Shown: positions 49,501-56,107, counted from the first letter of the stretch. The stretch is DNA of 64,000 bases from Archivesica marissinica (GCA_014843695.1 CM026402.1:18343354-18407353); one strand, 5' to 3'. Notes: generated by a model from the letters alone, not told the origin. Numbers and translations are program-made.

Positions 49501-51441
49501 AAATCATTCATCAAGTCTAGTTCACTTGCCAGAGGTAAGGGAAATCACTCATCCAGTCTAGTTCACCTGACAGAGGTAAGGGGAAGTCACTCATCATGTC
49601 TAGTTCACCTGTCAGAGGTAAGGGAAATCACTCATCATGTCTAGTTCACCTGACAGGGGTAAGGGGAAAGCACTCATCATGTCTAGTTCACCTGACAGAG
49701 GTATGGGAAATCACTCATCCAGTCTAGTTCACCTGTCATAGGTAAGGGAAATCACTCATCCAGTCTAGTTCACCTGACATAGGTAAGGGGAAATCACTCA
49801 TCCAGTCTAGTTCACCTGTCATAGGTAAGGGAAATCACTCATCCAGTCTAGTTCACCTGACAGAGGTAAGGGGAAATCACTCATCATGTCTAGTTCACCT
49901 GACAGAGGTAAGGGAAAAGCATTCATCATGTCTAGTTCACCTGACAGAGGTAAGGGGAAAGCAGTCATCATGTCTAGTTCACCTGACAGAGGTAAGGGAA
50001 ATCACTCTTCCAGTCTAGTTCACCTGACAGAGGTAAGGGGAAAGCATTCATCATGTCTAGTTCACCTGACAGAGGTAAGGGGAAAGCACTCATCATGTCT
50101 AGTTCACCTGACAGAGGTAAGGGGAAAGCATTCATCATGTCTAGTTCACCTGACAGAGGTAAGGGGAAAGCATTCATCAGCCAGTTTAAGTTTAAAGTAT
50201 GTGCTATACTGGGATATATCCCATAGGGTTGCCGTATGTGGATGTGAGCTATCCCATAGGGTTGCTGTATGTGGATGTGAGCTATCCCATAGGGTTGCCG
50301 TATGTGGATGTGAGCTATCCCATAGGGTTGCCGTATGTGGATGTGAGCTATCCCATAGGGTTGCCGTATGTGGATGTGAGCTATCAAATTTGAATTCAGA
50401 ATCCCAACGAAGATGAATTCGGAATTCGCGGAGAACTCCCATCCGCAGAATTTGAATTTGAAACTGTCGTATCTGAAACAGTAACATCGTTTAATCCTGT
50501 TTCAGTTCACTGTGAATATATTTTCAGGCGAGTCGATACCAATCCGACTGTTCCTCAGCGGGTACGAGCTCACACCGACCATGAGAGACATCAACAAGAA
50601 GTTCTCTGTTAGATATTACCTTAATCTTGTACTCGTGGATGAGGAAGAAAGAAGATACTTTAAGCAACAGGTACATATCTTAATTCCTTTGCATGCTGGG
50701 TAAAATAAAGGCTATAAATAGTTCAGTTTAATTGTAGCAGATGTCAATTCATTAATGTGTTGTTTTTTTATTTGTTAACCTGTTTTCAAAGTTTATTCAT
50801 TTTTTGTTTTCAAGGTTTGTTCATTTTTACTGTCCTATCGGAAGTGTCATTGCACTACAATACACAACCACACAACCACTTCTTGTTAGTGTGAACGTCC
50901 GTAATATGAAGGAGTTCCTGTATAATTTTCAAGTTAGTTTCTGTTTGCTGTCAAAATTAAAAACTACAGACAAAACAAATTCATTAAAATATAATACTTT
51001 ATAATTAACTGTTCATGATTGTCAGAAAATCGATAAAATGCAAACGTACCTTCAACCGAGAAGGAATACGAAAACTCAAGCAGTGACAGAAAATGCCACC
51101 TTCCACTGTTTCAAAGCGGTTGAAGATGGAGTTTTCTTTCACTGAGAAAACTCAATCATTCATTTGAAATCATAAAAGAAAACTCATTTTCCCCACAATT
51201 TTCATGTTAGAACGTAGGTGCTCGTCACATGTTGTACACTATATCGTGTTATGCATTGGAACTTTACAGTAGCTCACTCGCTCTTCTCTCTTTTCAGGAA
51301 ATAACAATATTTAGGAAGGTGGATAAGCAAAGGAAACCAGCAGCTGGGTACCAAACTCATCGTTCTATGATGCAGCACACGTCACAACCCCAGCAGGAAC
51401 CGGAACAACCGACCTCGGACAGTAAGGAAGAGAAGGAATGA
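31370..51441 (+). CDS. VPS26: Retromer subunit VPS26
   Basis: VPS26 is the arrestin-fold subunit of the VPS26-VPS29-VPS35 retromer, which sorts cargo from endosomes to the trans-Golgi or plasma membrane on the cytosolic face. Exons: 31370-31513, 35195-35270, 36668-36824, 38324-38488, then either 40394-40500 or 44963-45069, then 48224-48292, 50528-50670 and 51298-51441. All junctions are GT-AG and in phase; with one alternative exon they give 334 codons plus the initiator. The Met itself must come from an unidentified upstream exon ending ATG, because the first exon here starts [17 protein letters not shown]. Family hallmarks include [47 protein letters not shown] and [20 protein letters not shown]. 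The expected total of about 335 aa matches the family. The Gln/Pro/Ser/Glu-rich C-tail is family-typical in being variable. Introns are unusually rich in tandem repeats. Confidence 0.96.
31600..32332. repeat. 54-bp tandem repeat, left half
   Basis: About 12 copies of a 54-bp unit containing GTAGATCTTGTATGGTATTA and GATGGCATGGTTACAATGTG. Because 54 is divisible by 3, open frames run through on both strands (31550-32413 reverse, 31571-32212 forward); these are artefacts. It is continuous in origin with 34269-34935, being split by the hAT element. Confidence 0.95.
32333..34268 (+). mobile_element. hAT-superfamily DNA transposon with 5-bp target duplication
   Basis: 1,936-bp element inserted in the 54-bp array. 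The left end is CAGGCGCGTAGCTGCC and the right end is GCTATGCCCCTG, the inverse of CAGGGGCATAGC, which is the usual hAT terminal pattern. The 5-bp direct repeat ACCTT flanks it (32328-32332 and 34269-34273); removing the element and one ACCTT restores the normal repeat unit GTAGACCTTGTATG. Five-base duplications are unlike the usual 8 bp of hAT but are reported for the hAT5 group. It carries a truncated transposase. Confidence 0.92.
32724..33809 (+). CDS. Truncated hAT transposase (C-terminal part)
   Basis: 361-aa open frame inside the 32333-34268 element. [16 protein letters not shown] near residues 46-61 is the conserved segment of DUF4371/ZMYM-like and THAP12-like hAT proteins. [20 protein letters not shown] near 300-319 is the C-terminal dimerisation region that contains the catalytic Glu of the DDE triad. 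The N-terminal zinc finger and both catalytic Asp, which lie before the CETRW segment in this superfamily, are absent. The element is therefore internally deleted, and the protein should be unable to transpose by itself. The frame is intact and its base composition is coding-like and GC-richer than its surroundings, suggesting fairly recent arrival. The start codon is simply the first ATG; translation in vivo is unproven. It is intronic and on the same strand as VPS26. Confidence 0.88.
   Translation: MMSTVQDIAFAVDYSAKRLTAFSNELEADGGTREQMDKRTKLRTLCETRWSSRADSLYTFKTAYPVVVHALETLQDDGDDKAGQHLAAILRFEFIVALVTAENILSGTVAHTNFLQAVDTDLLEAMIECKVALHRLDDVRNDPAVWDALFESAVLLAQEFDIQPCVPRRVGRQQHRAYHPANNPSDYWKVSLFYVFIDHLVEEITQRLLQNEDRFAAEYLVPCKLHDLTDAIIDTIYDTYCHDLANGRDAFRLEVTRWKTRWSISEQKPRRLVDTLKATNKQLYPDVFMVLSILLTMPASSASAERSFSAMRQIKNFLRATMGDVRLSGLALLHLHRQMDIDVDKLINDFAAAKTRRLDFL
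34269..34935. repeat. 54-bp tandem repeat, right half
   Basis: Continuation of the array interrupted by the hAT element, about 11 units. Some are longer variants with TACTGGTTGGTGTACATTGG and TTCCATTTGTAGTTTGTAAG, which also occur at the outer end of the left half. Its through-running frames are artefacts. Confidence 0.95.
35195..35270 (+). CDS. VPS26: VPS26 coding exon
   Basis: 76 nt, phase 0 to 1: [20 protein letters not shown] then FIGQI. Acceptor TTGTCTTACGCAG, donor AAATAG|GTAATA. Confidence 0.95.
35558..35650. repeat. Inverted repeat, ~35-bp arms
   Basis: ACTTTTTATAATAGACATGT on the left mirrors ACATGTCTATTATAAAAAGT on the right, with flanking ATACATTTAAAT and ATTAAATGTAT also paired. 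The loop contains ACCAAAAGTATACTGTG. It borders the ~68-bp array. Confidence 0.9.
35651..36430. repeat. ~68-bp tandem repeat, about 11 copies
   Basis: Unit with AATCAATTACACTGCATGGA, GTACCGGTAATTGTTATCTG and CAATCATGAATTA. Each unit holds overlapping short palindromes (GTAATTGTAATCAATTAC). Intronic in VPS26. Confidence 0.95.
36453..36559. mobile_element. MITE with GGTTATAAA ends
   Basis: GGTTATAAAACTTATCTCCA at the left and GAAAGGCTTTATAACC at the right are inverted copies, with inner inverted pairs CAATCTC/GAGATTTG and ATTGGTTGAG/AACCAATC. A second member is at 60391-60525. Confidence 0.8.
36668..36824 (+). CDS. VPS26: VPS26 coding exon
   Basis: 157 nt, phase 1 to 2: [20 protein letters not shown] through [12 protein letters not shown]. 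Acceptor TTTCATTTCAG, donor ATTACG|GTTAGT. Confidence 0.95.
37330..37520 (+). mobile_element. Chimeric SINE: family C body with family B tail
   Basis: Starts within family C (CACTGGTTCGAGCCCCGCTC) and follows it through GGAGGTTGGTGCAC and GTGTTGTTAGGTAAACTGCC. It then switches to the family B tail, CGTCGCTCAAATGGGCAACC followed by GATGTTAAATAAATTTAAAT. Confidence 0.75.
37790..38290 (+). repeat. Dispersed repeat G, split by a SINE
   Basis: Shares CCAGTAAGATACACTGGCCC, AAGCACTCCTTCTATTCAAA and TCTGACCTAGAATGAACCCT with 53405-53695, and less closely with 39930-40240. The sequence is interrupted after AACACCATTTA by the SINE at 37994-38197. Confidence 0.78.
37994..38197 (+). mobile_element. SINE family C, nested in repeat G
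   Basis: Contains GTCACGGGTCCGAGCCCTGC, GGTTGGTGCACCAAAGTACT, GGCGATATAGCCCAAAATGG and a tail rich in ATATAA. It lacks the A-box head. Confidence 0.85.
38324..38488 (+). CDS. VPS26: VPS26 coding exon (upstream of the alternative pair)
   Basis: 165 nt, phase 2 to 2: [20 protein letters not shown] through [14 protein letters not shown] and the first two bases of Lys. Acceptor ATAATGTTGCAG, donor TCCAA|GTAAGT. The split Lys codon can be finished by A (40394 copy) or G (44963 copy). Confidence 0.96.
38605..38846 (+). mobile_element. piggyBac-like MITE (copy 1)
   Basis: Bounded by TTAA; begins TTAACCCATTCAACACCAAG and ends GTGGTGTTGAAAGGGTTAA, imperfect inverted ends starting CCC, as in piggyBac elements. 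It has a central palindrome GGCTCGTCACGAG. Relatives: 44177, 46690, 47237 (reverse), 55552 (reverse), 56777 (reverse). Confidence 0.85.
39190..39422 (-). mobile_element. tRNA-derived SINE, family E
   Basis: The reverse strand has a tRNA-like head (GATAGTGCAGTGGATGCGCG, loop TTCAGGT, B box GGAGTTCGAGCCCC). It then has a body with GGCAAGGCATTTAAATTCCA and GAGGTCTCGAGAGTGATT, and ends in the same TTGTTTCGCAATCGAGCTAA tail used by family A relatives. A partial copy is at 52590 and a diverged one at 42385. Confidence 0.82.
39930..40240 (+). repeat. Dispersed repeat G, diverged copy
   Basis: Shares GTCCAGTAAGTTACACTGGC, AAGCACTCCTATTCTAG and TTTAATGGTCATACTGTG with the copies at 37790 and 53405. 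Confidence 0.7.
40394..40500 (+). CDS. VPS26: VPS26 alternative exon, copy A
   Basis: 107 nt, phase 2 to 1, encoding [20 protein letters not shown] then [16 protein letters not shown]. Acceptor CTCTGCTACTTAAG; the donor GCGCAG|GTTGTT is weaker than that of copy B. Copy B (44963-45069) has the same length and phases, and the same first 20 residues with 13 synonymous codon differences. Because 107 is not a multiple of 3, using both or neither would shift the frame, so the two should be mutually exclusive. The intact frame and silent divergence argue against a dead duplicate. Confidence 0.88.
40660..42290. repeat. Strongly G-rich minisatellite, ~21-24 bp units
   Basis: About 1.6 kb built from GGTGTGGATGTGGAGTTTGT with AGGAG or GGGAG linkers. 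The first 450 bp are a diverged form (GGGTGTTTGAGGGAGGGGTG). The plus strand is almost free of C. The long His/Pro/Thr-rich frame on the minus strand (40646-42334) and several Val/Glu/Gly frames on the plus strand are artefacts. It lies between the two alternative VPS26 exons. Confidence 0.96.
42385..42605 (-). mobile_element. SINE family E-like copy, diverged
   Basis: The reverse strand has a tRNA-like head (GGCGTGGCAGAGTGGTCAAG, B-box-like GGTTGTGAGTTTGAATCC), then TTGAGAAAACTTTATCC, and a tail mirrored by AGCTTGATTGCGGCGAAAGC on the plus strand. Flanked by TTTAGTTGT on both sides (about 42374 and 42607), suggestive of a target duplication. Confidence 0.7.
42880..43150 (-). mobile_element. 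tRNA-derived SINE, family B, near full length
   Basis: The plus strand shows TTTACGTTTATTTATCGTCG, CCATATGAGCGACGTCTCC, TTCTTTTACGTGCACAGTAC, and the reversed head CTGGACTACAGATCCGTCTG at the right end. The A and B boxes are complete on the minus strand. Confidence 0.9.
43855..43945. repeat. Short tandem repeat TTTTTCACCAAATG
   Basis: About five copies of TTTTTCACCAAATGTATT-like words in a VPS26 intron. Confidence 0.85.
44177..44419 (+). mobile_element. piggyBac-like MITE (copy 2)
   Basis: TTAA-bounded, very close to copy 1 throughout, including the central palindrome GGCTCGTCACGAGCCGGCTC. Lies about 540 bp before alternative exon B. Confidence 0.86.
44963..45069 (+). CDS. VPS26: VPS26 alternative exon, copy B
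   Basis: 107 nt, phase 2 to 1, encoding [20 protein letters not shown] then [16 protein letters not shown]. Acceptor GTATTGTGCACAG, donor GCACAG|GTAATG. 28 of 36 residues match copy A, with all eight differences in the last 16. As far as I recall, its variable half looks more like the common animal VPS26 sequence than copy A's does, so B is probably the conventional exon and A the specialised one. Confidence 0.93.
45095..45462. repeat. 18-bp tandem repeat, about 20 copies
   Basis: Unit GGCTGTAACACCACAGGG with GGGCTGCAACACC and GGTCTGCAACACC variants. It begins 25 nt after the donor of alternative exon B. Because 18 is a multiple of 3, minus-strand Cys/Val/Pro-rich frames here are artefacts. 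Confidence 0.95.
45490..45700 (+). mobile_element. tRNA-derived SINE, family A, full copy
   Basis: Head TGATTAATGCAGTGGTTAGC with B box GGATTCGAACCTG; body GGGTACTCCGGTTTCCTCCC; then CGCTTTCATTCACGCCAACG and the tail AGAGTGATTAAATTC. Confidence 0.88.
46095..46432. repeat. 35-bp tandem repeat, about ten copies
   Basis: Unit GTCCGTCAATATTTGCTCTG followed by TAAGCATTGTAGCAA. Units are nearly identical, implying recent expansion. Confidence 0.95.
46690..46937 (+). mobile_element. piggyBac-like MITE (copy 3)
   Basis: TTAA-bounded copy with GGCAAAAAGTGCAGATCCTG and the palindrome GGCTCGTCACGAGCC. The adjoining 46938-46990 is also shared, inverted, with 56725-56776. Confidence 0.86.
46990..47064 (+). 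mobile_element. piggyBac-like MITE, right-end fragment
   Basis: Starts at CGTCACGAGCCGGCTCATCT and runs to GTGGTGTTGAAAGGGTTAA; a half element immediately downstream of copy 3. Confidence 0.85.
47100..47236 (+). mobile_element. SINE-like fragment, family F
   Basis: CTAGCGGTTAAGG, TGTAGGTTTAAATCCCACC (B-box-like) and GGGGCATCCTGGAAGGGTTC. It is related to the sequence at 56405-56590, which has GTGGGTTTGAATTCTACTGG and GTGGCATTCAAGGTCTTCC. Confidence 0.5.
47237..47466 (-). mobile_element. piggyBac-like MITE (reverse copy)
   Basis: The plus strand starts TTAACCCTTTCAATACTACA and ends GTTGAATGGGTTAA; the internal palindrome is partly deleted (GGCTCATCATGATC). Its right end passes directly into the 46-bp array. 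Confidence 0.86.
47467..48061. repeat. 46-bp satellite made from a MITE end
   Basis: About 13 copies of TATCATGCACCAGTCCATGT plus CAGTTACTTGGTGTTGAATG plus GGTTAA, identical to the last 46 bp of the adjacent MITE. Later units drift to GGATTAA and CCGTGTCAG. Confidence 0.95.
48224..48292 (+). CDS. VPS26: VPS26 coding exon whose 3' end seeds a satellite
   Basis: 69 nt, phase 1 to 1: [20 protein letters not shown] then PVRG. Acceptor ATACTTACAG, donor GTCAGAG|GTAAGG. The last 12 exon nt (CACCTGTCAGAG) and the donor are repeated throughout the following array. Confidence 0.96.
48293..50180. repeat. 41-bp satellite carrying copies of the VPS26 donor site
   Basis: About 46 units of 41 bp, each containing CACCTGTCAGAGGTAAGGG (or the GACAGAGGTAAGG, AGGTACAGG, ATAGGTAAGG variants) then GATCACTCATCCAGTCTAG. 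The first unit begins inside the exon at CACCTGTCAGAG, so every unit repeats the exon end and 5' splice site. The phase-1 frame entering the intron stays open for about 21 codons, then meets TAG. Open frames inside the array (48657-48857, 49886-50416) are artefacts. Confidence 0.97.
50218..50386. repeat. 33-bp tandem repeat, five copies
   Basis: Unit CCCATAGGGTTGCCGTATGT then GGATGTGAGCTAT. The 33-bp period keeps frames open on both strands; none is a gene. Confidence 0.95.
50528..50670 (+). CDS. VPS26: VPS26 coding exon
   Basis: 143 nt, phase 1 to 0: [20 protein letters not shown] then [20 protein letters not shown] and RRYFKQQ, the most conserved block of the family. Acceptor ATATTTTCAG, donor CAACAG|GTACAT. 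Confidence 0.97.
51298..51441 (+). CDS. VPS26: VPS26 last coding exon
   Basis: 144 nt from [20 protein letters not shown] to SDSKEEKE and TGA. Acceptor CTCTCTTTTCAG. The tail is Gln/Pro/Ser/Glu-rich and probably disordered. No clear AATAAA follows within the next few hundred bases. Confidence 0.94.
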   Translation, partial: EITIFRKVDKQRKPAAGYQTHRSMMQHTSQPQQEPEQPTSDSKEEKE

Positions 51442-51540
51442 TCCACCATCGTCATTACGTTACACACATTTGTGCTAAAGCCAATATTGGGATGTTGCAA
51501 TAAGGGACTTCCCTGTACAGTGAAGTGACGTTAACACTCC

Positions 51541-51630
51541 CGGCGTACAAACGTGCTGCGGCTTCATAATTGTCCTGCGGCTTCATAATTGTGCTGCGGC
51601 TTCATAATTGTGCTGCGGCTTCATAATACA
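51541..51630. repeat. 22-bp tandem repeat, four copies, in the likely 3' UTR
   Basis: Unit GTGCTGCGGCTTCATAATT, 100-190 bp after the VPS26 stop. Confidence 0.9.
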
Positions 51631-51924
51631 TGCATATTTCACTTACAGCGTCCAGTCACAGTGAGCACGTTGTATTGGTGATATAAATGCAAGGACCAAA
51701 GAAGCTTGTAATATAAGGAAGCTAACCCTTATATATATTCCTGTATATCTGTAATAAGGATCTGTTCCGGTGGCTATGGAATACCCTGAAAATAGATTAA
51801 ACCAATCTACACCTTTTATGTTGGCCGAATGTTCTAGGAGTGATCAATGGGGCCTCAGGTTTGGTGGTGAATGAGGGCACATATAGCACAATTGTTAATT
51901 ATGTGTACATTAGTTTAAACGTTA

Positions 51925-52135
51925 TTTATTTTAACGATTGCGAAATAAGCTTTCAACAACTTATATTAATCACTCTCGTTGGCACGGATGAAAGCGTAAA
52001 TGTGGTCATTTGTGTGGGAGGACACCAAGAGTACCCGGGGGGGGGAAAGAGTACCCGGAGAAAACCCACCTGTCTGATCTGGCAACCATCATATCATCTC
52101 CTATACTTCCCAGTCCAAGGATCGAACCCGGATTT
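51925..52135 (-). mobile_element. SINE family A, reverse, with a G-run insertion
   Basis: The plus strand shows AACGATTGCGAAATAAGC, CGTTGGCACGGATGAAAGCG and the central domain duplicated around a GGGGGGGGG run (GAGTACCCGG twice). The B box follows as GGATCGAACCCGG. Confidence 0.82.
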
Positions 52136-52589
52136 TATTGAAAATTTGGGTCTACAAGGCTGGATTTATATTTGGCATTGCTTTATTAACGGCATCAAAT
52201 CAATACAACAGACAATTATACGTTTTGCACAAAGGTAGATATGGTAACATTGAAATATTTGGTATCGAAAATTATATAGAATATTGTACGCATGGATGTA
52301 CAGACCATTGATGCACACTTGTGCTGTTATAGGGACACTACCCACTTGCTTAGAAGCTCATTATGTGTTGATTGTCCCTAATAGGGAACTAGTAATAGAT
52401 ATATGTGGTCCTCTCTACATCCGAATTTTCGGCTTAAAAAGCCTTTTTCAAGGAAAACAAAAATCCTGCTAATTCATTTTCTTTAAGATTGTTATATATT
52501 TTTCAATGATTTAATGAAAATGAATTAGCCGGATTTTTGTTTTCGTGTTGTTGCTTCACGGTTCACATTGAAGTCGGTTTTTCCAACTT

Positions 52590-52745
52590 TAGTTTATGCA
52601 AATTTATTTTAGCCCGATTGCGAAACAAGTTCTTACAACTTATATTAATCACTCTCGAGACCTCATTACTGATGGAATACATCGCCAAGAGGGAGAGAGA
52701 AGAGGCAACATGGAATTTAAATGCCTTGCCTTAGGGCACAACTTT
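52590..52745 (-). mobile_element. SINE family E, partial
   Basis: Plus strand GCAAATTTATTTTAGCCCGA, CACTCTCGAGACCTCATTAC and ATTTAAATGCCTTGCCTTAG match 39190-39345; the tRNA-like head is missing. Confidence 0.8.
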
Positions 52746-52814
52746 GTATAATGTATGAATATTCCCCCTTGCAGTCTCTTTATACAGTTTGTTTTTTCAG
52801 TAGTATTTATTTAT

Positions 52815-53035
52815 TTTTTTACGTGTATTTATCGTCGCTACCGGTTGCCCATATGAGCGACGCCTGCTGAAGAGATTAGTCATTTTACATTTTGGAGGAT
52901 AGTGCATGATACAGACAGAGACCCATTCCAGAGTCTCCTCTGGTTCTTTTACGTGCACGGTGTAACATCCCATCTGAAAGACTTGTTAATTTTATTAGGG
53001 TCAGACGAGGGATCGAACCTCCGATCCCTGGATTC
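52815..53035 (-). mobile_element. SINE family B, reverse
   Basis: TTTATCGTCGCTACCGGTTG, CATATGAGCGACGCCTGC, TTTTACGTGCACGGTGTAAC and the B box side GGGATCGAACCTCCGATCCC. A small deletion follows the GTGTAAC segment, and the A-box part is lost. Confidence 0.87.
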
Positions 53036-53404
53036 CTTTCAGTAGTAATGAAACCATGCTTCATATGTAATTATTATCCAAGTGTTAAATTTAGTAAACC
53101 ACCAATTACAAAGACATCCATTATATAGTAACTGTATAAGCATAAAGGGGGGTAATTTCACAACAAAGTCCCAAATCACTTAGATCTTCAAGCTTTTGCT
53201 TAAAAACCTCGAGAACTTATATACAGTACATATCTATTGTATACAGAATGAAAATGGATTTAATCGAAAGCTTGAAGCTTATTATTGAAGAATGGAAATA
53301 CAGCACTATAATCACAATTTAACATTAGCTCAATAGTAATATTTTGGAATGCATCACCTTCTAAGTAATGACTTAACCAGGCTATCACTAAATCATTGTA
53401 TTAT
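53036..53404. other. Intergenic, nothing recognised
   Basis: AT-rich sequence with no conserved frame or repeat that I can name. Confidence 0.5.
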
Positions 53405-53695
53405 TGATATTTGCAGGGATCATTCTAGAGGGCGAAATTGTCGACTTCACTTCTCCCTAAAAAAAATTTAAAAAATTATTTTTGGTTTTTACGATTTTCA
53501 AACAAAATGGTGTCTAGTAAGATACACTGGCCCATTATAAAGCACTCCTTCTATTCAAATGTTGTATTTAATGGTTGTACTGTGCATTTTAACCCTATTT
53601 TGCAGAAGTATATTAAAGAACACCATTTAAAGAAGCGATCACGTGCTTTCTCACTTCTCCCAAAAATTCTGACCTAGAATGAACCCTGTATTTGA
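53405..53695 (+). repeat. Dispersed repeat G, uninterrupted copy
   Basis: Matches 37790-38290 but without the SINE: ACACCATTTAAAGAAGCGAT continues directly into GTGCTTTCTCAC and CTGACCTAGAATGAACCCTG. It shows the empty site of the other copy. Confidence 0.78.
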
Positions 53696-53938
53696 GAGAC
53701 AATGTGCAGTATTCCAGACAATGAAGTGTTACATAGATAGATAGCTGTGATTTTATCTGTAGATTGCATGTATCAAAATTATTTTTGTTTTCAGTTTTCG
53801 CTTTTGTTTGTCCAATTATTCCAAACATGTTTATTTTCATAAGGTAGTAGACATGTTGCGTTACGCATTCATCGGCGTGATCCATCAGCAGTGCAGCAGT
53901 GATACGTGTATCTCAAGGAACCATAGTCTCCGTGCTGC

Positions 53939-54158
53939 CAGGGTTCCCTCTGTCTGAATGTTTGTCTGCGCCTGTCGCCAATTGAAAAAAACTGGAGCCA
54001 ACTAAGAGCCATATAGTTCACAAATAAATATTTGAAGACATGTATTTGAGAAAATAAATTATATAAAAAAAGTAGCGACAAAAATATTCGCCATTTCACA
54101 AAATTTAGCACCAATGTTTGTTTTTTGTCGCCATTGGCAACTGACAGCGGGAACCCTG
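53939..54158. mobile_element. Short hAT-like MITE
   Basis: 220 bp with ends CAGGGTTCCC and GGGAACCCTG and inner inverted pairs (GTCGCCAATTG against CGCCATTGGCAAC). I find no convincing 8-bp target duplication. The minus-strand open frame at 53869-54384 crosses it and is not a gene. Confidence 0.65.
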
Positions 54159-54159
54159 T

Positions 54160-54312
54160 ATGCAGTGGAGACAATGTCTGCCTCACAACTGGGAGGTTGC
54201 AGGTTTGTACCCTACCATAACCTGTGGTGGTGTCCACATGCAAGGCAATTAAATCCATGTCGCCTCCGGTGTGGCGTTGGATCCCATCAGGAATACGGTC
54301 TAATGCCATAAG
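54160..54312 (+). mobile_element. SINE-like sequence
   Basis: GCAGTGGAGACAATGTCTGC, CTCACAACTGGGAGGTTGCA and GGTTTGTACCCTACC resemble A- and B-box spacing of a tRNA-derived SINE, followed by GGTGGTGTCCACATGCAAGG. Confidence 0.5.
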
Positions 54313-54399
54313 AACTTGTTTGCCATTGGGCAAAAAGAAATTTGCATAATAAATATCGTGAACAAGTGTTCCAACTGGATGCAAATTTTGCTGAAATAT

Positions 54400-54548
54400 A
54401 TCAAAATCTGTGTTTAGTGGTCACAGCTAATAAGCAGACAACCTGTGTTTAGAAGCCAATTTCCAGATTCTGTATTTTGTTACATATTTGACCTCAATAT
54501 GGCAGCCATTTTATGTCACTTGACTGCTTATGCCATGTTTGACTGTAT
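54400..54548. mobile_element. Relative of the MITE at 26505
   Basis: TGTGTTTAGTGGTCAC, AATTTCCAGATTCTG and TTGACCTCAATATGGCAGCC parallel the 26505 element, ending CATGTTTGACTGTA. Confidence 0.65.
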
Positions 54549-55551
54549 TAACAGAAATAACTGACTAACTACAGCTTGACTTACCCGGTTCCATACCACA
54601 TATCATTGTCGTATATGAGACCAAGTTATAACCACGTCAACAGTACTACATTCTTGCTATCTTGCATTGCCCACATATGGCATATCATCGTTAATGTTTG
54701 TCAAACTGTGGCTGATTATTACAATTACAGATGTTGCGATTGTTACCACAGTTGTAATTCACTGAAAATCATCATTCACCGAAATCATGTGGTTTAATTT
54801 TTGTCACACATGTAAATTAGACCATTATAAAAATAATTCCTAGATTCTCGCCCAAATTTATTATAAAAAATGAGGCATTTTGGGGGGGGGTGAAAATTGA
54901 TTTATTTATATTTTAAGAATATTGGAAATACTGACCTTTGACTATCACTTTGAACTCTGTATGCTGGTTAGAAAATAATGGCTATGCTATATAACTAAGC
55001 AGCAGATGGTGATTGATTATTGTCACAAAAACGCCATGCCATATTTGGGTGTTTGTGTCATTGCTAACATTTAATGGGTTGGGACATACTATCATACGTA
55101 ATATACTAGTTTCAGTTACATGCAAATAATCGACAAAATAACAGCAGTAAAATCGCTTATTTTTGCGTTGACATTTTTTTGTGACTAATAAAACAATTTG
55201 GTGGGGGTGGGCCTTAATGGTCGGGTCGGGCGGGGATGAGAGTCTAGCATTTATTTTATAGGTAGTGTGAAGCAATAAACGATAATGGTGTGTGTTATGG
55301 ATTTATGTCTAGCCAGTCAGTTTCCAGTAAGTTTATACATATTTTACAAATACATGTATCGTACCTGCACTGTATTATTAACACGTTTTATAGAAGTCCC
55401 ATGTACATGAATTTCGTATACTATATGCATTCCAACATCATAATAGGTGTATATATCAATGTGACTCATTGGACAAGTATAGACAGCTTCATAAACAAGT
55501 TTTTCATTTATTTGAATTATTTTCTGTTGTACAGTAAACATTTATTAAACA
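54549..55551. other. Intergenic, no gene seen
   Basis: Several short open frames on both strands, none with a recognisable domain or coding-like composition. Confidence 0.5.
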
Positions 55552-55773
55552 TTAACCCTTTCAACACCACATACCTCTAAATAGACTTACAAAAAATGTA
55601 TAGCCAGATGTCTCATCAGGATCTGCACTTGTTGCCAGTAATATGACTATTTTTAGACAAAATTACCTATTTTGGATAAATGAAATGGTCCAAATGTAAT
55701 TTCCTTATTAATTTATTGGTTTAAAAATATCCTGGACCAGTCCATGTCAGTTACTTGGTGTTGAATGAGTTAA
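55552..55773 (-). mobile_element. piggyBac-like MITE (reverse copy)
   Basis: Plus strand TTAACCCTTTCAACACCACA to TTACTTGGTGTTGAATGAGTTAA. The central GGCTCGTCACGAGCC palindrome is deleted. Confidence 0.84.
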
Positions 55774-56107
55774 ATACAGTCATTTGCTGACGCTATTTCA
55801 CCAATTAGACAATTAGCTATATATATACTTCTGTTAATGGAGTTCAACATATAATACCAGGGGTTACTTTGAACTTTATGTACAGCTCATAGATTGGCCG
55901 TGTGCCGTGCAATGTAAGGTGTTCTTGGTGTATCACATTATCCGACTTGCAATGTACATATTCCACAGACTGCTCTTTGGTGTCATATAGTCTAAAGTTG
56001 CCAAGGTCAAACGAAGGTTTTTTTTGTGCCACATCCGCGAAGAAGCTCATTCTAAGTTAAGCATCAACGTATTGTTTGGTGTACCTCTTGGTGGAGCTAC
56101 AAACACA

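Noticed and set aside
49886..50416. 176-residue repetitive frame and overlapping frames at 49974-50387 and 50146-50487
   Set aside because: These read through the 41-bp and 33-bp arrays in all phases and have no homology to known families that I can see.
53869..54384. 171-residue minus-strand frame
   Set aside because: It crosses a hAT-like MITE and a SINE-like sequence; there is no recognisable domain.
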